Shown: positions 16,273-25,511, counted from the first letter of the stretch. The stretch: DNA of 58,525 nucleotides from Oscillospiraceae bacterium (GCA_017506735.1 JAFVMW010000051.1:1-58525); one strand, 5' to 3'. Numbers and translations: made by a program. The notes: generated from the letters alone by a model not told the origin.

Positions 16273-17670
16273 TCAGACGGATACAAACTCAATGCCGATG
16301 AGACGGCACAGAAGACGGACACGGTCGGAGCAGTCACCCAGCACCACAGTCTCGTGGTGGGTGCCACCCTGCTCCAGCCAGGACTTGACGCACTGGCGGA
16401 CGCCGGAATCGGGACGGAAGAACATATAGGGCATATCACACTTGCGCAGATCGCACTTGTCCAGAATCTGGCCTTTGGAGAACACCAGACGGAAATGGTC
16501 GCCGCCGGTGTGTACCAGGCTCATGACGCAGGCAGGGCCGGGCTCGGGGGCGAAAATGGGGGTGGGAGGATTGGACAGGCCGCCCTCGTTGAACACCCGG
16601 TCCATCAGGAATGGCTTCCGGTCCTTGCGGGCGGTGGCGTAGTTGCCCTCGCCGGCGTGGCACAGAAGGATGGCCTCCCGCTTCAGGTCCATCATGTACA
16701 TTTCGCTGAAGTTTGCCTCACCCCAGAGCTGCACCATGGCAGCCATCAGCATGGCGGTGGTGGCGTCGCCCTCGGCGGCGTAGCCGTAGCCGTCGGCCAT
16801 CAGACTGGAAGCGGCCAGCAGCGGCAGCTGGGTGTAGCGGCCGTCGGCGCCGAACTCATCAAAGTGGATGGTGTAGCCGGAGTAGCCGTTTGCTTCCAGA
16901 TAGCGCCTGATGCCGATGTACATCCGGACGGCCTCGGCGTGGCGTTCATCGGGCATCTGGGGATCCACATCAAAGATCTCCCGTTCCGCAGCTACACGCT
17001 GTGCCACCTCTTCGGGGGTGACGGTGTCGCAGAATTTGGTGACGGTGCCGATGGAGTCGTAAACGAACTCGGGGCCGATCTTCTTGTAGACCGCCATGTC
17101 GTCGGTGATCACGTCGCCCATGCCGGGGAGCTTTCCGATGATGCCGATCTTCATCTTTTGCAGGGCCCGGACGGTCTTGGCGGCGGCGCCGAAGTCGGAG
17201 ACGAACTTGCTCAGCTCGCCGCCGAAGCGGCTGCCGGCAAAGAAGGCGCAGGGGATGCCGGCCCGGAGCAGGGCGTTGGCGTTGTCCTGGGAGCCGTGGA
17301 TGCCCTGATTGACGGTGAGCTCCAGCTCCTCAAAGTCGTCGCCAACAGTCTCGTCAGGCTGGACCAGAGCCAGGGCCAGGGGCAGATGGTTGCGCTGCAT
17401 GGCCCGGATCAGATACTGGCCGGGGGAGTAGCTGCACAGCAGAATCAGAATGCCGTCCAGATCGGCGGCGTTGTAGGCGGCGGTGAGTTTCTCAATGTCC
17501 GACCGGTTCAGGGCGATCTTGGGGAAGGTGAAGTCAGCGGTGTCCTGCAGGGAGGCCAGAACCTCCTGGACATAAGCAGTCTGCTGGGCGGTGATGCCGG
17601 GGAACAGGGGCTCGTAGGCTTCCAGCATCAGTGCCAGAACGCCCAGCCGGGGCTTGCGGTTCATTTCCAT
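16273..17670 (-). CDS. L-arabinose/L-fucose isomerase-family protein
   Basis: A 465-residue sugar isomerase of the AraA/FucI fold. Metal-site patterns are present: Glu in HFDEFGADGR, Glu in AAEGDATTAML, His in LCHAGEGNYA and a C-terminal His in GGTHHETV. These enzymes interconvert aldoses and ketoses with Mn2+. Residues around the pocket differ enough from classical AraA that the sugar cannot be named. It lies between a class III aminotransferase and an FGGY kinase, with spacings of 17 bases on both sides, and would feed the kinase a ketose. Confidence 0.85.
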   Translation of the reverse strand: MEMNRKPRLGVLALMLEAYEPLFPGITAQQTAYVQEVLASLQDTADFTFPKIALNRSDIEKLTAAYNAADLDGILILLCSYSPGQYLIRAMQRNHLPLALALVQPDETVGDDFEELELTVNQGIHGSQDNANALLRAGIPCAFFAGSRFGGELSKFVSDFGAAAKTVRALQKMKIGIIGKLPGMGDVITDDMAVYKKIGPEFVYDSIGTVTKFCDTVTPEEVAQRVAAEREIFDVDPQMPDERHAEAVRMYIGIRRYLEANGYSGYTIHFDEFGADGRYTQLPLLAASSLMADGYGYAAEGDATTAMLMAAMVQLWGEANFSEMYMMDLKREAILLCHAGEGNYATARKDRKPFLMDRVFNEGGLSNPPTPIFAPEPGPACVMSLVHTGGDHFRLVFSKGQILDKCDLRKCDMPYMFFRPDSGVRQCVKSWLEQGGTHHETVVLGDCSDRVRLLCRLIGIEFVSV

Positions 17671-17687
17671 AGGATATTCCTCCTTGA

Positions 17688-19172
17688 TCAGAACAGAGGC
17701 TTTACAGCGGTGTAGAGGTTCTTATACAGACGGTAGGCCTTGTCGCAGGCTTCTGCGTTGGCTTTGCTGGGGATATAGATGCCGCCGGCTTCGGTCTGGG
17801 GACGGGTGCCGGGCTCCAGCAGGCCGGTGCCCCAGGCAGCCAGCAGTGCTGCGCCCATGGCGGTGGCTTCGCTGCATCCGGCGGCCCGGAAGGTGCGGTG
17901 GCAGATATCGGCCTTCATCTGCAGCCACAGGGGACTGCGAGAACCGCCGCCCAGGGAGTAGATCCGGTCAACGGGGCAGTTCAGGTCTTCCAGCATTTCG
18001 AAGAAGTCCCGGACCAGGAAGCAGATGGACTCCATGACGGCCCGGCCGAAGTGGGCCCGGGTGGTGCCCAGACCGGCACCGAAGAAGCAGGCCTTGGCCT
18101 CGGGGCAGCTGTCGGGATCCACGGAGCCGGACAGGAAGGGCAGGAACACAAGCCCCTCGCAGCCGCAGGGAACGGCTTCCACCTCTGCGTCCAGAGCGGC
18201 GAAGCCGGCACGGCCTCCGGGCAGATCCTTGCAGAACTCGTTGCGGAACCACTGAAGGGCCATGCCGCCGGTGTTGCCGATGGGCAGGTAGATGAACTTG
18301 CCGGGCAGGGCGTGGCGGTAGACGGTCACATGGTGGCCCTCGGCGAAGGTGGGCTTGGCGGTGGCGGCGGCCAGCACCAGGGCTGCGCCGGTGGTCTCGG
18401 TGACGGTGCCGGGCTCGGTGCAGCCGCCTGCCAGGGCGGCGGCGGTCTGATCCATGGCACCGGTGGTGACGGGGATGCCGGGCTCCAGGCCCAGTGCTGC
18501 GGCGGTGGCATCGGTCAGGGGGCCGACGAAGGCACCGCACTCCATCAGCTCGGGGAGCTTCGCAGGATCGATGCCTGCCAGGGCCAGGCCCTCTTCCCAG
18601 TAGCCGTCGGTGTTCAGGTCGAACCAGCCGGTGGAGGTGGCCAGGGCCTTTTCACAGACCATCCGGCCGGTGAGCCACCAGAGCAGGTAGTCCTCCAGCA
18701 GCAGGAACTTGTGGGTCTTTTCATAGAGGTCGGGATGCTTCAGACGGAACCAGACCAGCTTTGCCAGGGGCAGGGCACCGGAGATCTCCGGCAGACCGGT
18801 GGTGCGGTAGAAATCCATCTCATGGATGAGTGCCCGCAGGGCAGCGGCTTCTTCTTCGGCCCGGCTGTCCAGCCACACCAGGAACCGGTGCAGGGCGTTG
18901 CCCTCCCGGTCCACGGGCACCAGCGTCTCACCCTGGGTGGTGACGCTGATGGCGGCAACCTGACAGCCCTGGGCGCGGCTCAGTGCGTCACGCATACCGT
19001 CCCGGGCAGCCCGGAGATATTCCTCCGCCCGGGCCTCCACCAGAGGGCCTTCGGCGAAGAGCTCGTACTCCTGGACGCTCCAGGAGATCATTTCCATTTT
19101 TGGGGTGAACAGGCACACCTTCACAGAGGTGGTGCCCATATCGAAAACGGCGATGCAGTTCTTGTTTGTCAT
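17688..19172 (-). CDS. FGGY family carbohydrate kinase (xylulokinase-like)
   Basis: A 494-residue kinase with the two-domain FGGY/actin fold. It has the N-terminal phosphate loop FDMGTTSVKVCLF, the catalytic-Asp region GAMDQTAAALAGG near residue 240 and the C-terminal ATP motif SLGGGSRSPLWLQMKAD. It phosphorylates a ketose such as xylulose, fuculose, ribulose or a deoxy-hexulose. It sits six bases upstream of nothing but the aldolase stop, so the pair aldolase-kinase is tightly coupled. An isomerase follows it, giving the classical isomerase-kinase-aldolase triad. Confidence 0.92.
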   Translation of the reverse strand: MTNKNCIAVFDMGTTSVKVCLFTPKMEMISWSVQEYELFAEGPLVEARAEEYLRAARDGMRDALSRAQGCQVAAISVTTQGETLVPVDREGNALHRFLVWLDSRAEEEAAALRALIHEMDFYRTTGLPEISGALPLAKLVWFRLKHPDLYEKTHKFLLLEDYLLWWLTGRMVCEKALATSTGWFDLNTDGYWEEGLALAGIDPAKLPELMECGAFVGPLTDATAAALGLEPGIPVTTGAMDQTAAALAGGCTEPGTVTETTGAALVLAAATAKPTFAEGHHVTVYRHALPGKFIYLPIGNTGGMALQWFRNEFCKDLPGGRAGFAALDAEVEAVPCGCEGLVFLPFLSGSVDPDSCPEAKACFFGAGLGTTRAHFGRAVMESICFLVRDFFEMLEDLNCPVDRIYSLGGGSRSPLWLQMKADICHRTFRAAGCSEATAMGAALLAAWGTGLLEPGTRPQTEAGGIYIPSKANAEACDKAYRLYKNLYTAVKPLF

Positions 19173-19178
19173 GGCTGC

Positions 19179-20018
19179 TTATGCCTTTCCGTCGCTGCCG
19201 AAGACCTTGATGTGATGCATGGTCTCCCGCTTCACGGCCTCGGCCACGATGGGCATCAGCTCGAAGGCACCGGTCTTGTCGGTGAAGGCGGCCTGGGCGG
19301 CACGGGCGGCGGTCAGATTGTTGTGGGTGAAGATGTTGATCTTGGAGATGCCGCCGGCAACACAGGCGCGGAAATCGTCGTCGGACAGGCCACTGCCGCC
19401 GTGGAGCACCAGGGGGACCCGGCAGGCACCGGCGATGGAGCGCAGGCAGTCCAGATTCAGCACGGGCTTCTCCTTGTAAACGCCATGGGCGGTGCCGATG
19501 GCAACGGCCAGCGCGTCGCAGCCGCTTTCCTCGGCGAACTGCAGTGCGTCCTCGGGCTGGGTGTAGATGCTCTGGTTGATGGCTTCCTCGGCGGAGCCGT
19601 TGGAGCCCACATGGCCGATCTCGGCCTCCAGGGAGCAGCCTGCGGCGTGGGCCTTCTTCACCATCTGGCGGGTGCGGCTGACGTTCTCTTCGAAGGACAG
19701 CATACTGCAGTCATACATGACGGAAGTGTAGCCCAGGCGGATGGCTTCCTCCACCAGATCGGGGTTGAAGCCGTGGTCAAAGTGCAGGCATACGGGAACT
19801 TTGGCCCGCTTTGCCATGCCCAGCATCATATCGGCGTACTCAGCCAGGGTGGCGCCGGGCAGCAGGCTCTCGCCGGGGCCGATGATCACGGGGGAATTCA
19901 GCTCCTCTGCGGCGGCGATGATGCCCTTGGTCATTTCCAGGGTGACGCAGTTGAACAGACCGACGGCATAGTGCTTTTCCCGGGTGTCGGCCAGAATGGT
20001 TTCCAGATTGACTAACAT
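19179..20018 (-). CDS. class II (zinc) ketose-bisphosphate aldolase
   Basis: A 279-residue enzyme of the FbaA/GatY/KbaY family. Zinc ligands are visible in LHFDHG (His), EAEIGHVG (Glu) and LVLHGGSGL (His), and the phosphate-binding SKINIFT segment follows. It cleaves a ketose-1-phosphate or 1,6-bisphosphate to dihydroxyacetone phosphate and an aldehyde. Being next to an FGGY kinase and an isomerase, it probably acts on the kinase product rather than in glycolysis. The start at 20018 is preceded by AGGAGGAT. Confidence 0.92.
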   Translation of the reverse strand: MLVNLETILADTREKHYAVGLFNCVTLEMTKGIIAAAEELNSPVIIGPGESLLPGATLAEYADMMLGMAKRAKVPVCLHFDHGFNPDLVEEAIRLGYTSVMYDCSMLSFEENVSRTRQMVKKAHAAGCSLEAEIGHVGSNGSAEEAINQSIYTQPEDALQFAEESGCDALAVAIGTAHGVYKEKPVLNLDCLRSIAGACRVPLVLHGGSGLSDDDFRACVAGGISKINIFTHNNLTAARAAQAAFTDKTGAFELMPIVAEAVKRETMHHIKVFGSDGKA

Positions 20019-20051
20019 AATGATGATCCTCCTTTTTATTATGAAAACGTA

Positions 20052-21194
20052 TCAGTATTCAATGGGAACGAAGCGGCCTTCCAGGTCGGACTGCTTGGCA
20101 GCCAGACAGGCGGCGGCACTTGCCAGGCCTGCTCCCAGATGGGACTGGGCAGGTTTGCCCTCCAGCACATCCAGGAAGTCCAGGGCCAGCCGCTCGTCGC
20201 CGCCGAAGTGGGCACCGGCAGGGAAGGTGAATTTGTGGTTGACGGTCTGGGGGGACAGGTAGTCATCGAACCGGATCTCGGCGGTGTAGAAGTCGAATTC
20301 GGCGCTGCCCTTGGTGCCGATGAGACGGCAGCCCCGGCGGCCGGCACTCTTTTTGACCACGAAGTTCTGGTTGTAGCTGATGAGCATACCGCTTTCGGTG
20401 GTGTAGATGACGCTGGCGCCGTCCTCGTTGCCGGTGTCCACGGCGAAGCAGCAGGCATCGCCGGTCACGTCCTCCTTCAGCAGGTTCTTTACCACGAAGC
20501 TGCTTTCGGTGCAGGTCCGGTATTCGGGACAGTCGGGGCAGTGCAGACCTGCGGGACGGTCGCCCTTGAAGTGGAGCTTTGCGGTTTTGGCGCAGACGGA
20601 TACGGGAAGCTCACCGGTGAGGAAATTGATGTAGTCGATGTCGTGGGTGGATTTCTGCAGGAACAGGCCGCCGGTCTCGCTGGGATCCCGGTACCAGCTG
20701 TGGTAGTACACGCTGCCGTAGGGCACATTGTTGATGGCCTGCACCATGGTCAGCTTGCCCAGCACGCCGCTGTCCACGATCCGCTTCATCTCCAGCACGA
20801 TGGAGGAAAGCCGCAGGGGGAAGGAGACTACGCACTTGTGTTCCTTGCCCTGAGCGGCGGCCCGGAGCGTGGTATACTGCTCCCGGGTGATGCTGACGGG
20901 CTTCTCCAGGAACAGGGGCAGGCCCATTTCCAGAACCTTGCAGGCATAATGGGTGTGCAGGGAGCAGCGGGTGCCGATGAACACGCCGTCCAGGTCTTCC
21001 CGGGCAAGCATCTGCTCAGCGTCGGTATAATAGTGGGTGTTGGCGAAGTAGGGGTCGTTTGCCAGGCCGGGAGCGATCTGCTCCCACCGGGGATCCGCGA
21101 TGGCGGCAACGGTGATGGGGGCTTCCAGGGTCCGGAAGGCGGTCATCATCGTTTCAGAGCGAAGGCCGTAGCCGATAAAGCCGATGCGTTTCAT
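20052..21194 (-). CDS. Gfo/Idh/MocA family oxidoreductase with a Cys cluster (second copy)
   Basis: A 380-residue NAD(P)-dependent dehydrogenase. It has the N-terminal Rossmann motif (IGFIGYGLRSETM), the LEKPVSITRE Lys/Pro segment near residue 97 and a THDIDY catalytic region near residue 185. An inserted Cys segment, HCPDCPEYRTC (about residues 222-232), resembles the metal- or disulfide-forming insertion found in some sugar dehydrogenases of this family. It is the first gene of the minus operon and only distantly similar to the copy at 13571. GGAGG precedes the start. Confidence 0.9.
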   Translation of the reverse strand: MKRIGFIGYGLRSETMMTAFRTLEAPITVAAIADPRWEQIAPGLANDPYFANTHYYTDAEQMLAREDLDGVFIGTRCSLHTHYACKVLEMGLPLFLEKPVSITREQYTTLRAAAQGKEHKCVVSFPLRLSSIVLEMKRIVDSGVLGKLTMVQAINNVPYGSVYYHSWYRDPSETGGLFLQKSTHDIDYINFLTGELPVSVCAKTAKLHFKGDRPAGLHCPDCPEYRTCTESSFVVKNLLKEDVTGDACCFAVDTGNEDGASVIYTTESGMLISYNQNFVVKKSAGRRGCRLIGTKGSAEFDFYTAEIRFDDYLSPQTVNHKFTFPAGAHFGGDERLALDFLDVLEGKPAQSHLGAGLASAAACLAAKQSDLEGRFVPIEY

Positions 21195-21393
21195 AAGAAT
21201 TGAACCTCCAATATTTATGCCCCGGAAGGGGGGAAATCCAGAAAAAACCAGTCATTGTAACGTTATTTGCGCCGCAGAAGTGGGGTGGGCGGAAAACAGG
21301 GGACTAATAAAAAAGAATATAAGTAATAAAAAACAGAAGTTTATTGTCTAAATTAACTAAAAAACCAGGTTCCAATTTTGCAGGGTCGAATGC

Positions 21394-21422
21394 TTGACAC
21401 CCCTTAGAATTACTGGTATAGT
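21394..21422 (+). promoter_or_regulatory. promoter of the ABC importer operon
   Basis: TTGACA (21394-21399), 17-bp spacer, TATAGT (21417-21422). It lies in the 361-base divergent gap 21195-21555. The left part of this gap is AT-rich and must hold the promoter of the minus operon, which I cannot place with confidence. Confidence 0.85.
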
Positions 21423-21429
21423 CTAATTG

Positions 21430-21555
21430 TACCGCGTGTTTCCAGGATTATTGTGCCAGATACCCCAGTAAAAGTCAAGGGGCTACCGGAAATAATCTGG
21501 AAGAGAGAGGTTCATCAGTGAAAACTGATAAAAGCTAATAAAGGGAGGCTAAACA
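21430..21555 (+). promoter_or_regulatory. structured 5' leader of the ABC importer operon
   Basis: The leader is about 130 nt. It contains a long stem (CCAGGATTATT at 21442-21452 with AATAATCTGG at 21491-21500, one bulge), an inner CCCC/GGGG pair, and a separate 6-bp hairpin closed by a GAAA tetraloop (21514-21529). The leader ends with GGGAGG before the first start codon. It matches no riboswitch class I recognise. Confidence 0.5.
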
Positions 21556-22530
21556 ATGGAAAAGACGGTGGCGGCTCCCCGGTTGCCGGGTAAAAATCGT
21601 TCGCCGGTAAGCAGATTTCTTGCTTACGTGAAAAAGTACTGGTTCCTGTATCTGCTGATTCTGCCTGGTTTTGCGTGTATGGCTGTGTTCAACTACGCTC
21701 CCATGTACGGTATTCAGCTGGCATTCAAGGAATATTCCCCCCGCGCAGGTATCTGGGGCAGTGAATGGATCGGTCTGGAGAACTTCTACCGGATGTTCAG
21801 AGATCCCAATTTCATCCGGGCATTCCGCAATACCATCCTGATCAACCTGTACAGCCTGGCATTCGGCTTTACCTTCAATGTGTTCCTGGCTCTGATGATC
21901 AACGAGCTGAAGCTGCGCAAGGTCAAGCCCATCATCCAGACCTGTGTGTATCTGCCCTACTTCCTGTCCTGGGTCATCTTCGCCGGTCTGGTACAGGTGT
22001 TCCTGGAGTACCCCTCCACCGCTGACGTGGGCGGCGTGGTCAACCAGGTCATCCAGGGTCTGGGCGGTGCGCCCATCGACTTCCTGAAAGAGCCCAAGCT
22101 CTTCCGGACCATCCTGGTGGTGACCAACATCATCAAGAGCGCCGGTTACTCCACCATCGTTTATCTGGCTTCCCTGTCCGGCATTGATCCTGCCCTGTAC
22201 GAGTCTGCTCAGATTGACGGCGCAAACCGCGGCCAGATGCTGTGGAATATCACCATCCCCCGCATTCTGCCCAGCATTATGATCACCTTCATCCTGCAGG
22301 TGGCCAGCCTGTTCAGCTCCAACTTCGACCAGGTCTACAACCTGTACAACAACTACGTTATCTCCACTGGTGACGTGCTGTCCACCTACATCTACCGGAT
22401 CTCTCTGGGCGGCGGCACCGACTTCGAACTGTCCACTGCCATGAACCTGATCCTGAATGTGATGGGTCTGGTGGTCGTTCTGGTCACCAACAAGTATGTG
22501 GAGAAGCTGGACGTTCAGGGTATTTTCTAA
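21556..22530 (+). CDS. carbohydrate ABC transporter permease (LplB/YteP type)
   Basis: A 324-residue inner-membrane permease of the CUT1 family with six transmembrane helices. The N-terminal FLYLLILPGFACMAVFNYAP and the coupling EAA-type loop (ESAQIDGANRGQMLW near residue 215) are typical of LplB/YteP-like proteins that import oligosaccharides. It pairs with the permease at 22549 and the lipoprotein at 23548. No ATPase is encoded in the window, so a shared MsmK-type ATPase elsewhere is expected. Confidence 0.93.
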   Translation: MEKTVAAPRLPGKNRSPVSRFLAYVKKYWFLYLLILPGFACMAVFNYAPMYGIQLAFKEYSPRAGIWGSEWIGLENFYRMFRDPNFIRAFRNTILINLYSLAFGFTFNVFLALMINELKLRKVKPIIQTCVYLPYFLSWVIFAGLVQVFLEYPSTADVGGVVNQVIQGLGGAPIDFLKEPKLFRTILVVTNIIKSAGYSTIVYLASLSGIDPALYESAQIDGANRGQMLWNITIPRILPSIMITFILQVASLFSSNFDQVYNLYNNYVISTGDVLSTYIYRISLGGGTDFELSTAMNLILNVMGLVVVLVTNKYVEKLDVQGIF

Positions 22531-22548
22531 AGAAAGGAGAACCGCGAA

Positions 22549-23475
22549 ATGAGTTCCAATTCCATCAAGCCCCCCCGCCGCACCATGCTGCAGCGCTTCG
22601 GTTTCAACTTCTATGACGTTTTTGTGCTTCTGTTTTGCGCCTCCTTTGCACTGCTGTGCGTCTACCCCATGTGGTACGTCGCTGTGGCTTCCGTCACCCC
22701 CTACGGTGAGTTCATCAAGGGCGGCCTGATGCTGTGGCCCAGAGGCGGCGTGGACCTGCAGTACTACCAGGCCATCTTCGGCACCAAGTCCTTCATCAAC
22801 AGTATGTGGATCTCCGTGTCCAAGACGGTCATCGCAACTGTCCTCAGCGTCATCGTCACCTCTACCATGGCTTACGGCGTGTCCAAGAGCCACATCAAGG
22901 GCATGAAGTTCATCAACGCTCTGGTGGTGTTCAACCTGTTCTTCTCCGGCGGTCTGATCCCCCAGTATATGCTCTACAAGGATCTGAACCTGCTGAGAAA
23001 CTACTGGGTCATGGTCATCCCCGGCGCACTGAATATCACCTACTTCATCATCATGCGCAACTACTACTCCTTCTCCGTGCCCCATGCGCTGGAGGAGGCT
23101 GCCCAGATCGACGGCTGCACCGAAGTGGGCGTGTTCTTCCGGATCGTTACCCCCATCTCCAAGAGCATGCTGGCTGCCATCTCCCTGTTCATCGCCGTCA
23201 TCAACTGGAATGACTACTACAACTACATGATGTTCATCTCCAACAAGACCGAACTGCAGCCTTACGCCTGGGTGCTGCACCGGATGCTGACCGACCAGAC
23301 CATGATGAACCAGGTCCGAAACGGCGCCGTCAGCATGGGCATCGCAACGCCCCCTCCCCCCATGGCACTGCGTATGGCCTGCATCATCTGCGCCATGCTC
23401 CCCATCATGTGCGTGTACCCCTTCCTGCAGAAGCACTTCACCAAGGGCATTACCCTGGGTGCTGTCAAGGAGTAA
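22549..23475 (+). CDS. carbohydrate ABC transporter permease (LplC/YtcP type)
   Basis: A 308-residue permease, the second half of the CUT1 heterodimer. It has six helices, the VASVTPYGEFIKGG pattern after the first helix, an EAAQIDGCTEVGVFF coupling loop near residue 183 and a C-terminal KGITLGAVKE ending that is standard for LplC/YtcP proteins. AAAGGAGA precedes the start, 18 bases after the first permease. Confidence 0.93.
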   Translation: MSSNSIKPPRRTMLQRFGFNFYDVFVLLFCASFALLCVYPMWYVAVASVTPYGEFIKGGLMLWPRGGVDLQYYQAIFGTKSFINSMWISVSKTVIATVLSVIVTSTMAYGVSKSHIKGMKFINALVVFNLFFSGGLIPQYMLYKDLNLLRNYWVMVIPGALNITYFIIMRNYYSFSVPHALEEAAQIDGCTEVGVFFRIVTPISKSMLAAISLFIAVINWNDYYNYMMFISNKTELQPYAWVLHRMLTDQTMMNQVRNGAVSMGIATPPPPMALRMACIICAMLPIMCVYPFLQKHFTKGITLGAVKE

Positions 23476-23547
23476 CACCTGTCCGTTGTTAATACCGAAA
23501 ACGGTATGAACATAAAAACGAAGAAACAATCTTAAGGAGGAAAAAAC

Positions 23548-25287
23548 ATGAAGAAGACCCTGTCTCTGCTGCTGGCAGTCATCATGCTGATGTCTGTTCT
23601 GGCAGGCTGCGGCGAGAAGAACCCTGAGACCACTGCTCCCAAGGGCGATGCCCCCGCTAACAACCCTGTTGAGACCACCCCTGCTGAGATCACCAACGCT
23701 GACCGTGAGAACGTCACCATCCGTTTCGCACAGTTCGGCAACTCCGTTGACGATGTCGACGGCATGGCCAACGATCCCATCAAGCAGGCCATCGAGGCTG
23801 CTGTCAATGTGACCCTGGAGTACGACACCGGCGTTGACGGTTTCGACGACCGTATGCAGACCGAGCTGTTCACCGGCGGCGCTGCAGAGCTGTTCCCCAC
23901 CTGGGGCGAGACCGACAAGATCGCAAAGTGGGCAGAGGAAGACCTGGTTTACAACATTGCTGAGATCATCAATGCTGAGCCCGAGCGTTACCCCTACCTG
24001 TACGCTATGATCAACACCGAGGAGTACAAGGCTTACAACGCTCTGTACACCGGCGATCCCGAGGCTGCTTACGCCATCTACTCCGTGGCAGCATTCGCTG
24101 ATCCTTCCTTCAACGGCGCTCCCATCTACAACACCGCCATCCTGAACGAGATCAACGGCGGCAAGGTTCCCGCAACTGTCGAAGAGTTCATCAACTTCGT
24201 CAACAACTGCGGCGCCAACGGCTATGTCGGCTGGTGGCCCCGTAACAACAAGCTGACCAACTGGGGTGTCATCGACGCTATGATGGCCCGTCCCCAGGGC
24301 ACCAGCATCATCGCTCCCAGCGGCGACGCATGGGCAGGCTTCGTTTCCAACGGCAAGATCGGTACTGCTGACGAGTACTGGACCCTGGCTACCACCTCCG
24401 ATGCTTCCAAGGAAGTCATCAAGCAGCTGGCTGCTATGTACAAGTCCGGCGGTCTGGACTCCGGTCTGGGCGTCAAGGGCGACTTCGACGATGCATACTC
24501 CGACTTCGCAGCCGGCAAGCTGGCTTCCTATGACAACGGCTTCGGCTTCCCCCTGCAGTTCTCCTCCTTCCTGGCTAACCCCTGGAAGTCCGCTCATCCC
24601 GAGGGCACCATCGCTGACCTGACTCAAGGCGTTGCTCTGACTCACAACGGCAGCTACGGCTCCACCTACACCACCGGTACCTGGATCGGCGCTCACTACT
24701 TCATCCCCACTTCCTGCGAGTACCCCGAGCGCGTTCTGGACCTGGTTGAGTTCCTGGCAAGCGCTGAGGGTCAGGACCTGATGCACAACACCGTGAACTA
24801 CGAGTTCAACGCTGAGGCTGGCTCCGACTACTGGAACGGCATCAACATCGCTTACGGCTATCAGGACGGCCGCTGCAAGTACGTCTGGTTCTCCTACCTG
24901 TTCTCCGGCACCGAGTACCAGGTCGACTTCACCAACAACGACTGGTGGACCGCAGTTTCCAAGCCCATCGACAACTCCAACAACTGGGCTACCGAAGAGA
25001 ACGCTGCTGCTTACGACTACGCTGCAAGCGTCATCGACACCTTCGTTGACGAGGTTGTCTACTACCTGCCCGCATACTATAACATGATCTCCCTGCCCGG
25101 CGAGGCTGCTGAGATCCGTACCAAGATGGCTGATATCACCAACCAGTACCTGACCCAGATGATCGGCGGTCAGCTGGACATCGAGGCTGCATGGCCCAAC
25201 TACGTTGCTGAGTACGAGGCTGCCGGCGCTGCTGAGCTGGAGCAGATGGTCAACGAAGCCATCGCTGCTGCCCGCGAGAACGGCTAA
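23548..25287 (+). CDS. extracellular solute-binding lipoprotein of the ABC importer
   Basis: A 579-residue lipoprotein: signal peptide with lipobox LAGC (Cys21), a Thr/Pro-rich spacer to about residue 50, then a large family 1-type binding domain rich in Trp/Tyr, as in LplA/YtcQ proteins that bind oligosaccharides. It is much longer than maltose-binding proteins, which suits a bulky ligand. AAGGAGG lies upstream. Codons are strikingly biased (GCT, GTT, AAC, GAC, CTG), as expected for a highly expressed receptor. A strong hairpin follows the gene. Confidence 0.93.
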   Translation: MKKTLSLLLAVIMLMSVLAGCGEKNPETTAPKGDAPANNPVETTPAEITNADRENVTIRFAQFGNSVDDVDGMANDPIKQAIEAAVNVTLEYDTGVDGFDDRMQTELFTGGAAELFPTWGETDKIAKWAEEDLVYNIAEIINAEPERYPYLYAMINTEEYKAYNALYTGDPEAAYAIYSVAAFADPSFNGAPIYNTAILNEINGGKVPATVEEFINFVNNCGANGYVGWWPRNNKLTNWGVIDAMMARPQGTSIIAPSGDAWAGFVSNGKIGTADEYWTLATTSDASKEVIKQLAAMYKSGGLDSGLGVKGDFDDAYSDFAAGKLASYDNGFGFPLQFSSFLANPWKSAHPEGTIADLTQGVALTHNGSYGSTYTTGTWIGAHYFIPTSCEYPERVLDLVEFLASAEGQDLMHNTVNYEFNAEAGSDYWNGINIAYGYQDGRCKYVWFSYLFSGTEYQVDFTNNDWWTAVSKPIDNSNNWATEENAAAYDYAASVIDTFVDEVVYYLPAYYNMISLPGEAAEIRTKMADITNQYLTQMIGGQLDIEAAWPNYVAEYEAAGAAELEQMVNEAIAAARENG

Positions 25288-25319
25288 TACGCTGCCATCG
25301 GCACTGATTTCTGAGTAAC

Positions 25320-25363
25320 TTTTCTCCCTCCGCGCCCCTTCGGGGGCGCGGAATTGGGGAAAA
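25320..25363 (+). terminator. double-stem hairpin after the solute-binding gene
   Basis: An inner 10-bp stem with a UUCG tetraloop (25329-25338 with 25343-25352) and an outer stem (TTTTC/GAAAA arms, 25320 to 25363) form a stable structure without a U-tract. It may protect the upstream mRNA 3' end or partly terminate, lowering expression of the downstream genes. The 224-base gap 25288-25511 shows no gene. Confidence 0.6.
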
Positions 25364-25511
25364 CCTACCGACTCCTGACACCTTCGGTCACTGTATTCGC
25401 CCATCCACTCCCACAGTCCCATCAATTCGTAAATCCCGGAGCGGCCCAGGCCGCCGCCGAGACCATATAAAAGAAAAACAACATATTTGTCTGAAACAGG
25501 AGGATATTCTT

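Noticed and set aside
20042-20056. Possible CcpA cre site near TGAAAACGTATCA
   Set aside because: One base too short between the conserved CG and CA, and it lies at the end of one gene rather than at a promoter.
21256-21270. AACGTT-centred sequence as a cre site in the divergent gap
   Set aside because: The TG to CG spacing does not match the consensus.
21535-25425. 1296-residue open frame opposite the ABC importer genes
   Set aside because: An antisense artefact of strongly biased codons; the plus strand encodes three clear transporter proteins.
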